Shown: positions 28,729 through 38,648 of the stretch, piece after piece
How positions within the stretch are numbered: position 1 is the first letter of the stretch
How the letters are laid out: each line of letters starts with the position of its first letter
Assembly: GCF_001267535.1 (NCBI RefSeq)
Contig: NZ_JRXE01000013.1
Coordinates: 75,129 to 139,128 of the forward strand
Source: Winslowiella iniecta
Lineage (GTDB): Bacteria > Pseudomonadota > Gammaproteobacteria > Enterobacterales > Enterobacteriaceae
DNA: 64,000 bases
Direction: 5' to 3'
The notes under the pieces: generated by a model
The model's database searches: none
The model's input: the letters and a program-made list of their open reading frames with translations, nothing else
Told to the model about the DNA's origin: nothing
Position numbers and translations under genes: made by a program

Positions 28729-31142
28729 TCTGGCGCTGGTTCTGGCGCGAATGGCGCTCGCCGTCGCTGCTGATTGTCTGGCTGGCGCTGACGCTGGCGG
28801 TCGCCTGTGTGCTGGCGCTTGGCTCGCTAAGCGACCGGATGGAGAAGGGACTGAGCCAGCAAAGTCGCGACTTTATGGCGGGCGATCGCACGTTAAGCAG
28901 CTCGCATCCGGTGTCGCCAGCGTGGTTGCAGCAGGCGCGCAGTGACGGCTTGCAGGTCAGCAGTCAGCTCAGTTTTATGACCATGACCTTTGCCGAAAAT
29001 ACGCCGCAGCTGGCGTCGGTGAAAGCGGTCGATGATGCCTATCCGATGTTTGGTGAGCTCAGGACTGAACCGGCCAATCTCAAACCCCAACCGGGTAGCG
29101 TACTGGCGGCACCGCGTCTGCTGGCGCTGCTGAATCTCAAAACCGGCGACAGGCTGGATGTTGGCGATACCTCACTGCGTATCGCGGGGGAAGTCATTCA
29201 GGAACCGGATTCCGGTTTTAATCCTTTTCAGACCGCGCCACGACTGATGATGAATCTGGCGGATGTGGAAAAAACCGGTGCGGTGCAGCCGGGCAGCCGG
29301 CTGACCTGGCGCTATAAGTTTGCCGGCACGCCGGAGCAGCTGAGCCGCTATGACCGCTGGATTGAGCCGCAGCTGAAAGCCGATCAGCGCTGGTTGAGCG
29401 TGGAGAATTCCGACGATGCACTTGGCCGTTCGCTGCAACGCGCGCAGCAATTTTTGCTGTTGTCGGCGTTACTGACGCTGATACTGGCGATTTCGGCGGT
29501 GGCGGTGGCAATGAGCCACTATTGTCGCAGCCGCTATGATTTAGTGGCAGTGCTGAAAACGCTGGGAGCCAATCGTGCGGCGCTGCGTAAACTGATTATC
29601 GGCCAGTGGCTGGCGGTATTGCTGCTGGCCGCGGTGGTGGGTAGCGCGCTGGGGCTGGGGTTTGAAGCGCTCCTGCTACAGATGTTGAAGCCGGTGCTGC
29701 CTGCGGCATTACCGCCGTCCGGCGTCTGGCCATGGTTATGGGCCATCGGCTCACTGTTTGTTATCTCGCTGCTGGTCGGTCTGCGACCGTATCGCCTGCT
29801 GCTGGCAACTCAGCCGCTGCGGGTGCTGCGGCGTGATGCCATTGCCGACGTCTGGCCGCTAAAGTTTTATCTGCCGGTGATGGCGCTGGTGGTGACGGGT
29901 TTGCTGGCGCTGCTGGTGGGCGGCAGCATTCTGCTATGGGCGCTGGTCGCCGGTATTGTGTTGCTGGCTGTGCTGCTCGGCGCGACAGGCTGGGGCGGTT
30001 TATTGCTGTTGCGTAAACTGTCGGTGCGTAATCTGGCGTTCCGTCTGGCAATTAACCGTTTGCTGCGGCAACCGCTGACCACGCTGAGTCAGCTGGCGGC
30101 ATTTTCACTGTCGTTTATGCTGCTGGCGCTACTGCTGGTGATGCGCGGAGATTTGCTCGATCGCTGGCAGCAACAACTGCCGCCGGATAGCCCGAATTAC
30201 TATCTGCTGAATATCGCCACGGAGCAGGTGCCGCAGGTTAAAACCTTCCTGCAACAGCATCAGATTAAGACGGAAGACTTCTATCCCATCGCCCGCGTGC
30301 GTCTGACTGAAACCAATAATACGCCGGTTGACCCGGCTGAGGACAACACTTACAACCGTGAGATTAACCTGACATGGCTGGAGCAACTGCCGGAGAACAG
30401 CCCGGTAGTGGCCGGAAGCTGGCCGCCGAAACAAGGCGAGGTGTCGATGGCGGAGGAACTGACCGAACGCCTGGGTCTGAAACTGGGCGATACGCTAACT
30501 TTTACCGGCGACACGCAGTCGTTCAGCGCAAAAATTACCAGCCTGCGCTCGATTGACCGCGAAAGTCTGCGGCCATTTTTCTTCTTTATCTTCCCGCCGG
30601 GGGCGCTTGATCAGCAGCCACAAACCTGGCTGACCAGTTTCCATATGGATAACGACCCGGCACTGCTGGCGCAGCTGAATCGCCAGTTCCCGACCCTGAG
30701 CCTGCTGGATATTGACAGCATTCTGCGGCAGGTCGGGCAGGTGCTGACGCAGGTCAGTCGCGCGCTGGAGATTATGGTGGTGCTGGTGACCGCCTGCGGG
30801 GTGCTGCTGTTACTGGCGCAGATTCAGGTTGGTATGCGCCAGCGGCGTCAGGAGCTGGTGGTGTATCGCACGCTGGGTGCCAGCAAGAAACTGCTGCGCG
30901 GCACATTATGGCGTGAATTTGCGGTGCTGGGTGCGGTGTCCGGGCTTGCCGCCGCGACAGGTGCCGAAGCGGCGCTGTGGGGCTTACAACGTAAGGTGTT
31001 TGATTTCCCGTGGCAGCCGGATTTCCTGTTGTGGGGCGTGTTGCCGCTGACCGGTGCGCTGTTATTGTCAGTGTGTGGCGGCTGGCTGGGGGTGCGTTTG
31101 CTGAAAGGTAAGGCGTTGTTCAGAGGTTATGAGTCAGCATAG
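28725..31142 (+). CDS. ybbP: YbbP, FtsX/MacB-type ABC permease
   Basis: The 805-residue inner-membrane protein has one N-terminal helix, a large periplasmic domain, a core of helices (about 245-460), a second periplasmic domain and three C-terminal helices, as in the YbbAP permease family with two FtsX-like domains. Residues from MIWRWFWREWRSPSLLIVW match E. coli YbbP, so the ATG at 28725 is chosen over one four codons upstream. The transported substrate is not firmly known; YbbAP-TesA has been linked to envelope hydrophobic compounds. Confidence 0.95.
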   Translation: MIWRWFWREWRSPSLLIVWLALTLAVACVLALGSLSDRMEKGLSQQSRDFMAGDRTLSSSHPVSPAWLQQARSDGLQVSSQLSFMTMTFAENTPQLASVKAVDDAYPMFGELRTEPANLKPQPGSVLAAPRLLALLNLKTGDRLDVGDTSLRIAGEVIQEPDSGFNPFQTAPRLMMNLADVEKTGAVQPGSRLTWRYKFAGTPEQLSRYDRWIEPQLKADQRWLSVENSDDALGRSLQRAQQFLLLSALLTLILAISAVAVAMSHYCRSRYDLVAVLKTLGANRAALRKLIIGQWLAVLLLAAVVGSALGLGFEALLLQMLKPVLPAALPPSGVWPWLWAIGSLFVISLLVGLRPYRLLLATQPLRVLRRDAIADVWPLKFYLPVMALVVTGLLALLVGGSILLWALVAGIVLLAVLLGATGWGGLLLLRKLSVRNLAFRLAINRLLRQPLTTLSQLAAFSLSFMLLALLLVMRGDLLDRWQQQLPPDSPNYYLLNIATEQVPQVKTFLQQHQIKTEDFYPIARVRLTETNNTPVDPAEDNTYNREINLTWLEQLPENSPVVAGSWPPKQGEVSMAEELTERLGLKLGDTLTFTGDTQSFSAKITSLRSIDRESLRPFFFFIFPPGALDQQPQTWLTSFHMDNDPALLAQLNRQFPTLSLLDIDSILRQVGQVLTQVSRALEIMVVLVTACGVLLLLAQIQVGMRQRRQELVVYRTLGASKKLLRGTLWREFAVLGAVSGLAAATGAEAALWGLQRKVFDFPWQPDFLLWGVLPLTGALLLSVCGGWLGVRLLKGKALFRGYESA

Positions 31143-31148
31143 CTATAA

Positions 31149-31168
31149 GGGAGCCGTTTTCGGCTCCC
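31149..31168. terminator. Bidirectional hairpin between ybbP and purK
   Basis: An 8-bp stem GGGAGCCG / CGGCTCCC with loop TTTT begins seven bases after ybbP and precedes the convergent purK. It belongs to the same hairpin family as those after gsk and ushA. Confidence 0.65.
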
Positions 31169-31192
31169 GTCCTGATAGCATGCGGGGAGTCA

Positions 31193-32257
31193 TTACAGTT
31201 GCTCTTTCGCCCACTCAATGCCGCTGGCATAGTCCGGCGGTAACATCGTTACCAGCGCGTCTAACGCGTTGATAAGCGCTGTACTGTCGACATCATTCAG
31301 ATTGAGATGACCGACTTTACGCCCCGCACGAACCTCTTTCTCATACCAGTGCAGATTCACTAACGGCTGCTGTAACCACTGCAAATTGAGATCGGTACCA
31401 ATCAGATTGACCATCACCGACGGCGAACTGACCACCGGCTTCGGCAGCGGCAGATCAAGAATCGCCCGCAGATGCAGTTCAAACTGGCTGATCGATGCGC
31501 CGTTTTGCGTCCAGTGACCACTGTTGTGCACGCGCGGTGCCAGCTCGTTGATCAACAGGCCTTCCGGCACTACAAAGCACTCCATCGCCATCACGCCGAC
31601 GTAGTTCAGCTTATTCATAATGGCAGATAGCATCTGCTCCGCCTGCTGTTGCCGTGCGGCATCCGGCTCAGGCAGCGCGACGCTGGTGCGCAGAATGCCA
31701 TCCTGATGCAGGTTGTGCGTCAGCGGATAAAACACCGTCTCGCCGTTATGGCTACGCGCGCCGACCAGAGAGACTTCACCGCTGAAGTTAATGCCCTGTT
31801 CGACGATGCACTCACCGTAACACTCTTGCGGCAACTCCTGGATTTGATCGACACGTAAACGCCACTGACCACGGCCGTCGTAGCCGCCGGTGCGACGTTT
31901 AACGATCGCCAGCTCACCCAGCGTTGAGAACACCTGCGGCCATTGATCGTCAGACGCCAGCAGTTGCCACGGGGCGGTCGCCAGTCCAAGCTGGTCGAGC
32001 AGCTGTTTTTGCGTCAGGCGATCGGCCAGAATCGGAAAAATATCACGGTTAACAAACGCCGGGTGCTTCGCCAGTTCGCGGGTCAGCGCGGTTTCCGGCC
32101 AGCGTTCAATCTCAGCAGTAATCACGCTTTGCTGAATGGGGAGCGCTTGCGGTTCGGCATCCAGCCCCACCGGATAGACTGCAATGCCCAGTGGCTCGCC
32201 AGCCTGACGCAACATGCGCCCAAGCTGACCATTACCTAATACGCAAACCGGTTTCAT
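31193..32257 (-). CDS. purK: PurK, N5-carboxyaminoimidazole ribonucleotide synthase
   Basis: PurK uses ATP and bicarbonate to make N5-CAIR from AIR in purine synthesis. The 354-residue protein (E. coli 355) is an ATP-grasp enzyme. [13 protein letters not shown] (8-20), [13 protein letters not shown] with the ATP-binding loop, and [16 protein letters not shown] are clear. The ATG overlaps the purE stop by 4 bp (ATGA). Confidence 0.97.
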   Translation of the reverse strand: MKPVCVLGNGQLGRMLRQAGEPLGIAVYPVGLDAEPQALPIQQSVITAEIERWPETALTRELAKHPAFVNRDIFPILADRLTQKQLLDQLGLATAPWQLLASDDQWPQVFSTLGELAIVKRRTGGYDGRGQWRLRVDQIQELPQECYGECIVEQGINFSGEVSLVGARSHNGETVFYPLTHNLHQDGILRTSVALPEPDAARQQQAEQMLSAIMNKLNYVGVMAMECFVVPEGLLINELAPRVHNSGHWTQNGASISQFELHLRAILDLPLPKPVVSSPSVMVNLIGTDLNLQWLQQPLVNLHWYEKEVRAGRKVGHLNLNDVDSTALINALDALVTMLPPDYASGIEWAKEQL

Positions 32258-32763
32258 GCATTACCCCGTGGATCAGGATTATTCAGCACTTCATCCGTCT
32301 GACTTTGACGCCAGTCGGCCAGACGTGCCGCCAGCTCGCGATCGTGGATCGCCAGAATCTGCGCCGCCAGCAGCGCGGCATTGGCCGCACCGGCTTTACC
32401 AATCGCCAGCGTGCCGACCGGAATACCACGCGGCATCTGCACGATGGAGTAGAGGCTGTCAACGCCGCTCAGGGCCGCGCTCTGTACCGGCACACCCAGT
32501 ACCGGAACCAGCGTTTTCGCTGCCAGCATGCCGGGCAAATGGGCCGCGCCACCGGCACCGGCAATAATCACCTGATAGCCCTTTTCCGCTGCGTTTTCAG
32601 CAAAGCTAAACAGTTTATCCGGGGTACGGTGGGCTGAGACCACTTCAACGTCGAAAGGAACCGCAAGGCTGGTAAGGATCTCTGCGGTAAACTCCATGGT
32701 TGCCCAGTCACTTTTTGAACCCATAACTATGGCAATGCGGGCTGGGGCGGCGTTGGATGACAT
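32254..32763 (-). CDS. purE: PurE, N5-CAIR mutase
   Basis: PurE converts N5-CAIR to CAIR, the step after PurK. Taking ATG 32763 gives 169 residues, the same as E. coli PurE. The active site is seen in MGSKSDW (about 13-19), SAHRTP (about 44-49) and [11 protein letters not shown] (about 72-82). An upstream in-frame ATG would add nine residues and is less likely. purE leads purK, with a PurR operator about 95 bp upstream. Confidence 0.97.
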   Translation of the reverse strand: MSSNAAPARIAIVMGSKSDWATMEFTAEILTSLAVPFDVEVVSAHRTPDKLFSFAENAAEKGYQVIIAGAGGAAHLPGMLAAKTLVPVLGVPVQSAALSGVDSLYSIVQMPRGIPVGTLAIGKAGAANAALLAAQILAIHDRELAARLADWRQSQTDEVLNNPDPRGNA

Positions 32764-32856
32764 GCGAGTCTGACTCCTGTGATTGTACAAACTTCACCCG
32801 TGCAACTTTAAGCAGCAGGGTGGGAAGGGCAGAGAGAATAGCATGACTCAGCAGCA

Positions 32857-32872
32857 AGGAAAACGGTTGCGT
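32857..32872 (-). promoter_or_regulatory. PurR operator upstream of purEK
   Basis: On the minus strand the 16-mer ACGCAACCGTTTTCCT fits the PurR box consensus (ACGCAAACGTTTNCNT) at nearly all positions. It is placed in the short interval between lpxH and purE, as in E. coli. Confidence 0.85.
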
Positions 32873-32911
32873 AGCCGCTTCAGGCGGCAAAATCATGCTT
32901 ATTTCGCGATG

Positions 32912-33637
32912 TCAGAATGGAAAAGCGCTCAGTGTGACGGCGTCAGCTGTCACCTCAATCATCGAGCCTTGCTGGTGCCAGGCACCCAGCACCACGCGTT
33001 CTGCTGGCTGACCGTTAATCTGTAATGGATGTACCGCAGGTCGGTGGGTATGGCCGTGAATCATCCACTGCGCCCGGTGGCGCTGAAAGGCGTCAGTCAC
33101 TGCGTGGGGATTAACATCCATGATCGCTACCGATTTGCTGGCGTTAGCATTTTTACTGTTTGCGCGCATTTTTTCGGCGATACGTTGACGGATAAACAGC
33201 GGCAGGGCAAGGAACAGCTTTTGCAGCCAGCGTTGATGCACCTTGTGGCGAAAACGCTGATAGCCTTCATCATCAGTGCAGAGCGTGTCGCCATGCAGGA
33301 TCAGAATGCGTTTGCCATACAGTTCCAGCAATTGCTCTTCCGGCAGCAGGGTCATGCCGCTGGCGTGGGCAAAGCGGTAGCCGAGCAGGAAGTCACGATT
33401 ACCATGGATAAAGTAGCAACGCACGCCATGCTGCTTCAGCGCCAGCAGCGCGGCAGCCACCTCGCCATGCAGCGGGTCAGGGTCGTCATCGCCAATCCAG
33501 GCTTCAAACAGATCGCCAAGAATATACAGCGCGTCGGCATTCAGTGCCTCGCGCTGTAAAAAACGCAGAAAACCGGCAGTAATTGCCGGTTCTTCTTCAC
33601 ACAGATGCAAATCTGCGATAAACAGCGTGCGTGACAT
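32912..33637 (-). CDS. lpxH: LpxH, UDP-2,3-diacylglucosamine diphosphatase
   Basis: LpxH cleaves UDP-diacyl-GlcN to lipid X, an essential step of lipid A synthesis at the inner membrane. The 241-residue protein is a calcineurin-like phosphoesterase with metal motifs ADLHL (8-12), [25 protein letters not shown] and HGHTHRP. The start ATG shares one base with the ppiB stop, so the two form an operon as in E. coli. Confidence 0.96.
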   Translation of the reverse strand: MSRTLFIADLHLCEEEPAITAGFLRFLQREALNADALYILGDLFEAWIGDDDPDPLHGEVAAALLALKQHGVRCYFIHGNRDFLLGYRFAHASGMTLLPEEQLLELYGKRILILHGDTLCTDDEGYQRFRHKVHQRWLQKLFLALPLFIRQRIAEKMRANSKNANASKSVAIMDVNPHAVTDAFQRHRAQWMIHGHTHRPAVHPLQINGQPAERVVLGAWHQQGSMIEVTADAVTLSAFPF

Positions 33638-34131
33638 TACTCGCTAACAGTCACTTTCTGGATCACGACGTCTTCTTTTGGCACGTCCTGATGCATACCG
33701 CTACGACCGGTAGAAACGCCTTTGATTTTCTCAACCACGTCCATACCTTCAACCACTTCAGCAAATACGCAATAACCCCAACCTTGCAGGTTTTCACCGC
33801 TGAAGTTCAGGAAGTCGTTATCTGCTACGTTGATAAAGAACTGAGCCGTTGCGGAATGCGGGGCAGAAGTACGTGCCATCGCCAGCGTGCCTTTGGTGTT
33901 TTTCAGGCCGTTGTTCGCTTCGTTACGGATCTCTTCTTTGGTCGCTTTCTGCTTCATGCCAGGTTCAAAGCCGCCGCCCTGAATCATAAAGCCGTTGATG
34001 ACACGGTGGAAAATGGTGTTGTCGTAAAAACCTTCACGACAGTAATCCAGGAAGTTTTTCACGGTGGCTGGGGCTTTATCGTCGAAAGTTTTGATAACGA
34101 TGTCGCCATGATTGGTCTGGAAAGTAACCAT
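33637..34131 (-). CDS. ppiB: PpiB, cytoplasmic peptidyl-prolyl isomerase (cyclophilin B)
   Basis: The 164-residue protein equals E. coli PpiB in length and lacks a signal peptide. Cyclophilin signatures are [15 protein letters not shown] with the catalytic Arg, [20 protein letters not shown] and [14 protein letters not shown]. It is upstream of lpxH and divergent from cysS, with a 289-bp shared promoter region. Confidence 0.97.
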   Translation of the reverse strand: MVTFQTNHGDIVIKTFDDKAPATVKNFLDYCREGFYDNTIFHRVINGFMIQGGGFEPGMKQKATKEEIRNEANNGLKNTKGTLAMARTSAPHSATAQFFINVADNDFLNFSGENLQGWGYCVFAEVVEGMDVVEKIKGVSTGRSGMHQDVPKEDVVIQKVTVSE

Positions 34132-34420
34132 AATCTCGTCCTGTTAAGGTGGGAGTTTTAAACGACTGTGCTCACGGCAGCTAGGTTAAATTGCCGGGCC
34201 AGTTTTGACAGACGCTTCTTATATCACAAATTGTGATGACGCGTCAGCATGGCGACATCAGCCGAGTTACTGCCATGTTCTTGCATTGCAGCGCGCTTAC
34301 GTTAACAATACGTCAAATTAAGCCTTTATATACCCTGGTAATTGGTGTTGCTGTGGCCACGCTAACTACTGAGGGGATCATCAGTTTCGTTAACCCGCAC
34401 ACGTCATACGGAATGTCTCA

Positions 34421-35809
34421 ATGCTAAAGATTTACAACACCCTGAGTCGTCAAAAAGAGGAATTTAAACCTATCCATGCTGGTCAGATTGGCATGTACGT
34501 GTGCGGCATTACCGTTTATGACCTCTGTCACATCGGCCACGGTCGGACCTTTGTGGCGTTTGATGTCGTCTCACGTTATCTGCGTTATTGCGGCTATCAG
34601 CTGAATTATGTGCGCAATATCACCGATATTGACGATAAAATTATCAAACGCGCCAATGAGAAGGGTGAAAGCGTGGAAACGCTGACCAACCGCATGATCG
34701 CCGAGATGCATGCCGATTTCGCCGCGTTAAATATTCTGCCGCCGGATCTGGAGCCGCGTGCGACCCGCCATATCGGTGAAATTATCGAGCTGGTGGAAAA
34801 ACTGATTACGCGTGAACATGCCTATGTTGCCAGCAACGGCGATGTGATGTTCTCGGTGGAAAGCGATGCTGATTACGGCAAGCTGTCGCGTCAGGATCTT
34901 GAGCAGTTGCAGGCCGGTGCTCGTGTTGAAGTGGCTGCGGATGTGAAACGCAACCCGATGGACTTTGTGCTGTGGAAAATGTCGAAAGCCGGTGAACCGA
35001 GCTGGTCGTCGCCATGGGGCGAAGGGCGTCCGGGCTGGCACATTGAATGTTCGGCGATGAACTGCAAACAGCTGGGTGAGCATTTTGATATTCACGGCGG
35101 CGGTTCTGACCTGATGTTCCCGCATCATGAAAACGAAATCGCCCAGTCAACCTGCGCGCATGATGGCCCGTACGTTAACTACTGGATGCACTCCGGCATG
35201 GTAATGGTTGACCGCGAGAAGATGTCAAAATCGCTGGATAACTTCTTTACCGTGCGTGACGTGCTGGCGCATTACGACGCCGAAACCGTGCGTTACTTCC
35301 TGATGTCCGGCCACTATCGCAGCCAGCTTAACTATGGTGAAGACAACCTTAAGCAGGCGCGTGCCGCGCTGGAGCGTCTGTATACCGCCTTGCGTAATAC
35401 TGATGCCTCCGCCGCGATTGCGGGTGGCGAGGCTTTTGAAGCCCGTTTCCGCGAAGCGATGGATGATGATTTCAACACGCCAGAAGCCTACTCGGTACTG
35501 TTTGATATGGCGCGCGAAGTTAACCGCCTGAAAAGCGAAGATATTGATGCAGCCAACGGCCTGGCAGCGAAACTGCGTCAGTTAGCTGGCGTGCTGGGCC
35601 TGCTGGCGCAAGACCCGGAGCAGTTCCTGCAAAGCGGCGCGCAGAGTAACGACGAAGAAGTGGCGGAGATCGAAGCGTTAATCAAAATGCGCTTTGATGC
35701 GCGTCAGGCGAAAGAGTGGGCGCAAGCCGATATCGCCCGCGATAAGCTGAACGAGCTGGGGATTATTCTGGAAGATGGTCCGCAGGGAACCAGCTGGCGT
35801 CGTAAGTAA
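34421..35809 (+). CDS. cysS: Cysteinyl-tRNA synthetase
   Basis: CysS charges tRNA-Cys. The 462-residue class I synthetase (E. coli 461) shows the zinc Cys in YVCGITVYD (C28), the HIGH motif in [17 protein letters not shown] with the second zinc Cys, PHHENEIAQ with zinc His/Glu, and KMSKS. The start MLKIYNTL matches E. coli. Confidence 0.98.
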   Translation: MLKIYNTLSRQKEEFKPIHAGQIGMYVCGITVYDLCHIGHGRTFVAFDVVSRYLRYCGYQLNYVRNITDIDDKIIKRANEKGESVETLTNRMIAEMHADFAALNILPPDLEPRATRHIGEIIELVEKLITREHAYVASNGDVMFSVESDADYGKLSRQDLEQLQAGARVEVAADVKRNPMDFVLWKMSKAGEPSWSSPWGEGRPGWHIECSAMNCKQLGEHFDIHGGGSDLMFPHHENEIAQSTCAHDGPYVNYWMHSGMVMVDREKMSKSLDNFFTVRDVLAHYDAETVRYFLMSGHYRSQLNYGEDNLKQARAALERLYTALRNTDASAAIAGGEAFEARFREAMDDDFNTPEAYSVLFDMAREVNRLKSEDIDAANGLAAKLRQLAGVLGLLAQDPEQFLQSGAQSNDEEVAEIEALIKMRFDARQAKEWAQADIARDKLNELGIILEDGPQGTSWRRK

Positions 35810-35875
35810 ATCAGATTTTGGTTAACGAGAAAATAGTGTCAGTAAAAGGATTTCTAACCAACATGGAGTTTGGAA

Positions 35876-36031
35876 ATGACAAGACCTCTTTTTTTCAAAA
35901 GCCTGGGCAGCTTCCAGAGTGATTTACCATCCTGTGAATCCTTCTGCGCGAAATGTTGTGATAACTGCTATTTCGATGACCCAGGCGTAACTTATCGCAC
36001 AGAGCGAGCCAGCTTCTGGAGCATGCCATGA
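35876..36031 (+). CDS. Short 51-codon gene overlapping the Tai4-like gene
   Basis: This short frame (MTRPLFFKSLG at the start, ending RASFWSMP) has a GGAG-type ribosome site and its TGA overlaps the ATG of the next gene (ATGA), which supports real coupled translation. It has four clustered cysteines (in PSCESFCAKCCDNC). I do not recognise it. It could be the decayed C-terminal end of a T6SS amidase effector or a leader-type small protein. Confidence is limited by its size. Confidence 0.45.
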   Translation: MTRPLFFKSLGSFQSDLPSCESFCAKCCDNCYFDDPGVTYRTERASFWSMP

Positions 36032-36459
36032 TTGCCGTTGCCCGCTGCTGCCGTGTTTATTTGGCGGGTGTGAGTTTGATTGCCACCTCTGCATGGTCGG
36101 CTCAGCTACCCGAAACAGCTTATCGCACCTATGCGCAAAATTACAAAGACGCTGCTCTGGCGTACTGTGTTTCACAGGCATATGCTGCAGATGGAAACGC
36201 TCACGCTGATGCATCTGCAAGTGCCAATGGCATTGATAATTGGGGCGAGTACGATCTGGAGAACAGTAGTGGAAAAGTACCCGAGCTGGTAAAGGAATAT
36301 TTATCTCGTGACTATCAGTCAAAGCATGGACATGGCACCAGGCTCAATCTGATGAAATGTCTGGATATGTATCACAGCGTGCAACTGCAAGAACTTGTTG
36401 AAAAGTATGTTCCTCATCCCGAAAAAAGCTACGCTGGAAGTGCCTTGCAGGGTAAGTAA
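36028..36459 (+). CDS. Tai4-like T6SS amidase immunity protein
   Basis: The 143-residue protein has a signal peptide (about residues 1-25, cleavage near WSA) and then a helical domain with AYCVSQAYAAD, ASASANGIDNWGEYDLE and LMKCLDMYHSVQLQELV. The ASAxGxDxWGxYDLE and KCLDMYHS blocks match Tai4-family periplasmic proteins that block Tae4 peptidoglycan amidases of type VI secretion systems. No Tae4 gene is seen beside it. It may be an orphan defence against effectors of rival cells. It is absent from this place in E. coli. Confidence 0.75.
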   Translation: MIAVARCCRVYLAGVSLIATSAWSAQLPETAYRTYAQNYKDAALAYCVSQAYAADGNAHADASASANGIDNWGEYDLENSSGKVPELVKEYLSRDYQSKHGHGTRLNLMKCLDMYHSVQLQELVEKYVPHPEKSYAGSALQGK

Positions 36460-36495
36460 TAAAACGGCAGCTTTAGCTGCCGTTAATCATGGGTC

Positions 36496-36708
36496 TCAGG
36501 CGGTTACCGTGACCTGATTCCCCTCAAACTCTACCACTTGTCCGGCGACAATCTTGCAGCGTTTGCGGGTTTCAACCGCGCCGTTTACCGTCACATAACC
36601 ATCGGCAATCAGCGTCTTGGCCATCGCGCCGCTCTCTGCCCAGCCTTCCAGCTTCAGTAAATCGCATAAATCAACGTGTGGGTGCTTACCCAGAGAAAAG
36701 GTTGCCAT
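36496..36708 (-). CDS. ybcJ: YbcJ, S4-like RNA-binding protein
   Basis: The ATG at 36708 gives 70 residues ([20 protein letters not shown]), the same as E. coli YbcJ. The S4-like fold is seen in LLKLEGWAESGAMAK and the closing VVEFEGNQVTV. It is an RNA-binding protein of uncertain target. The start shares one base with the folD stop (TAATG), so the two genes are coupled. Confidence 0.95.
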   Translation of the reverse strand: MATFSLGKHPHVDLCDLLKLEGWAESGAMAKTLIADGYVTVNGAVETRKRCKIVAGQVVEFEGNQVTVTA

Positions 36709-37574
36709 TATTTTGCTGCTCCGTCGTGATACTCTTCGCATGCCTGTAGGGTGTTCTGAATCAGCGTTGCCACGGTCATCGGGCCAACACCGCCTGGCAC
36801 GGGGGTAATATAGGCTGCGCGTTCAGATGCGGCGTCAAAATCCACATCACCGACCACTTTGCCACTTTCCAGACGGTTGATCCCGACATCGATAACAATC
36901 GCGCCTGGCTTAATCCAGTCACCCGGAATAAAACCGGGTTTACCGACCGCAACCACCAGCAAATCGGCATGTTCAACGTGGTGACGCAGATCTTTAGTAA
37001 AGCGGTGGGTAACCGTCGTGGTGCAACCCGCCAGCAGCAGCTCCATACTCATCGGGCGACCGACGATATTGGATGCGCCAACTACTACCGCATTCAGGCC
37101 ATGGGTATCAATATTGTAACGCTCAAGCAGCGTCACGATGCCGCGTGGAGTGCAAGGGCGCAGTCTGGGCGCGCGCTGGCACAGACGACCGACGTTATAC
37201 GGATGAAAACCATCCACATCTTTATCCGGCGAAATACGCTCCAGCACTTTGACATTATCGATGCCGGCAGGCAGCGGCAGCTGAACCAGAATACCGTCGA
37301 TTTCCGCATCGTTATTCAGCTTATCAATCAGCGCCAGTAACTCGGCTTCGCTGGTGGTGGCGGGCAAATCGTAAGAGCGAGAAAGAAAACCGACTTCTTC
37401 ACAAGCACGGCGTTTGCTGCCGACATAAATCTGTGATGCCGGGTTCTCACCGACTAACACCACTGCCAGACCAGGCGCACGTTTACCGTCTGCCAGACGT
37501 TGCTTCACTTTTTCCGCAACCTCAAGGCGCACCTGCTGCGCAATCGTTTTACCGTCAATAATTTTTGCTACCAT
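36708..37574 (-). CDS. folD: FolD, methylenetetrahydrofolate dehydrogenase / cyclohydrolase
   Basis: FolD is a bifunctional cytosolic enzyme of one-carbon metabolism (NADP-linked). The 288-residue length equals E. coli FolD. Signatures are the active-site [14 protein letters not shown] with the key Lys, [10 protein letters not shown], GVNxxN-like [22 protein letters not shown] and [14 protein letters not shown]. It is the upstream gene of folD-ybcJ. Confidence 0.98.
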   Translation of the reverse strand: MVAKIIDGKTIAQQVRLEVAEKVKQRLADGKRAPGLAVVLVGENPASQIYVGSKRRACEEVGFLSRSYDLPATTSEAELLALIDKLNNDAEIDGILVQLPLPAGIDNVKVLERISPDKDVDGFHPYNVGRLCQRAPRLRPCTPRGIVTLLERYNIDTHGLNAVVVGASNIVGRPMSMELLLAGCTTTVTHRFTKDLRHHVEHADLLVVAVGKPGFIPGDWIKPGAIVIDVGINRLESGKVVGDVDFDAASERAAYITPVPGGVGPMTVATLIQNTLQACEEYHDGAAK

Positions 37575-37812
37575 CAGAGAGGAAATCCATCTGTGTTGAG
37601 TTGAAACGGGGGAATATGCCTATTCTGGCAGAAGCAAGCGCCGCTGTCAGGCACAGAATCGTCTCTGTTTATTGATAACGCCATAATGAGATCTTTTTAC
37701 TTAAGCGGCATCAGCACCTGCCAGCCCCTTCCGCCGGTTGCCTGCTTCGGGACTGACTGCTACTCTGACGCCCTTGTTTACCCGATTAAAACGCCTTTTG
37801 GCAGGATAGTGC

Positions 37813-38307
37813 ATGATCTGGCTGATGCTTGTGACTCTGGTGTTGGTGTTTATTATTGGTTTTCGCGTGCTGAACTCGCAAACCCGCCGTGCGTCAAAAG
37901 CGCTGAGCAAAAGGTTGAATCTCGATCCGGTATATGTTGAATCGCTGATAAGCCTGATGGGTAAACCGGCAGCGGATGAATTTATCGATTATTTGTCACG
38001 CGATAATGAATCCCACTTTGCCAATGCTGCCAGCGTACTGTTTATTTATCAGGTATTTATCGTTGATGAATCCGACGAAAGCATGCAGTTCTGGCGCGGC
38101 GTACTGCGCAAGGCCTATCTGCCGACGACGTTAAGCAGTGAGCATGTCCGTCTGGCGCTGAGCTTTCTGCGGGAAATCGAGCCAGACGCTCAGGAGATGC
38201 ACGCTTTCCGCCTGCGCTACAATGCGCGTTTTGCTCCGGCGGAAGAGGGGAGCGGGACGCAACATGATAATATCTATTCGATTAATTCACGGCTGAACCG
38301 GCACTGA
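37813..38307 (+). CDS. yicN: DUF1198 family protein (YicN-like)
   Basis: The 164-residue protein has one N-terminal membrane segment (MIWLMLVTLVLVFIIGFRVL) and a helical cytosolic domain with VESLISLMGKPAADEFIDYL and RLALSFLREIEPDAQEMHAF. It matches the DUF1198 family (E. coli YicN), whose function is unknown. In E. coli yicN lies elsewhere, so the position next to folD and argU is specific to this lineage. The C-terminus is about 14 residues longer than in E. coli. Confidence 0.85.
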   Translation: MIWLMLVTLVLVFIIGFRVLNSQTRRASKALSKRLNLDPVYVESLISLMGKPAADEFIDYLSRDNESHFANAASVLFIYQVFIVDESDESMQFWRGVLRKAYLPTTLSSEHVRLALSFLREIEPDAQEMHAFRLRYNARFAPAEEGSGTQHDNIYSINSRLNRH

Positions 38308-38469
38308 GTCAATACGCAGACCCGATTTCAGCTTCGGTAATCTGTAAGTTATACCGCTTTCGGGCACAGATAAGGCTGTGACTGTTCATAAGTGCAGCAA
38401 CAGTACGCTGCGATAAGTAAAAACGTTGACTCACCACGTGCGCACCGTATAATTCGACGCAATCACTAT

Positions 38470-38546
38470 GCGCCCTTAGCTCAGTTGGATAGAGCACCGG
38501 CCTTCTAAGCCGTAGGTCACAGGTTCGAATCCTGTAGGGCGTACCA
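38470..38546 (+). tRNA. argU: tRNA-Arg (anticodon UCU), integration site
   Basis: The 77-base gene folds as a tRNA with acceptor stem GCGCCCT / AGGGCGT, D-loop AGTTGGATAG, anticodon loop CTTCTAA (anticodon TCT), T-loop TTCGAAT and an encoded CCA. It reads rare AGA codons. In E. coli argU is the attachment site of prophage DLP12, and here its 3' part forms the left end of the island. Confidence 0.97.
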
Positions 38547-38547
38547 T
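38502..38547 (+). repeat. attL, left 46-bp core repeat
   Basis: Runs from the anticodon loop of argU (CTTCTAAGCC) to one base after CCA, and is identical to 62204-62249. The tRNA stays intact on this side. Confidence 0.92.
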
Positions 38548-38604
38548 TTAAAATCAATCGGTTACACTAAACCCCCTCTCCTGAGTCTTACTCATCAGAA
38601 ATTT

Positions 38605-38627
38605 ATGTAACGGCTGGTGTAAGTAAA
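38605..38627 (+). repeat. 23-bp repeat near attL (possible integrase arm site)
   Basis: The 23 bases beginning ATGTAACGGCTGG recur exactly at 62053-62075 near attR. The core GGTGTAAGTAAA is a plausible arm-type binding site for the integrase or a site for a directionality factor. Confidence 0.6.
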
Positions 38628-38648
38628 ATTTCTCAACGCAAATCAACG

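Noticed and set aside
38309..38557. Open frame of 82 codons on the minus strand across argU
   Set aside because: It is the antisense of the tRNA gene (peptide from the tRNA complement) and has no gene support.
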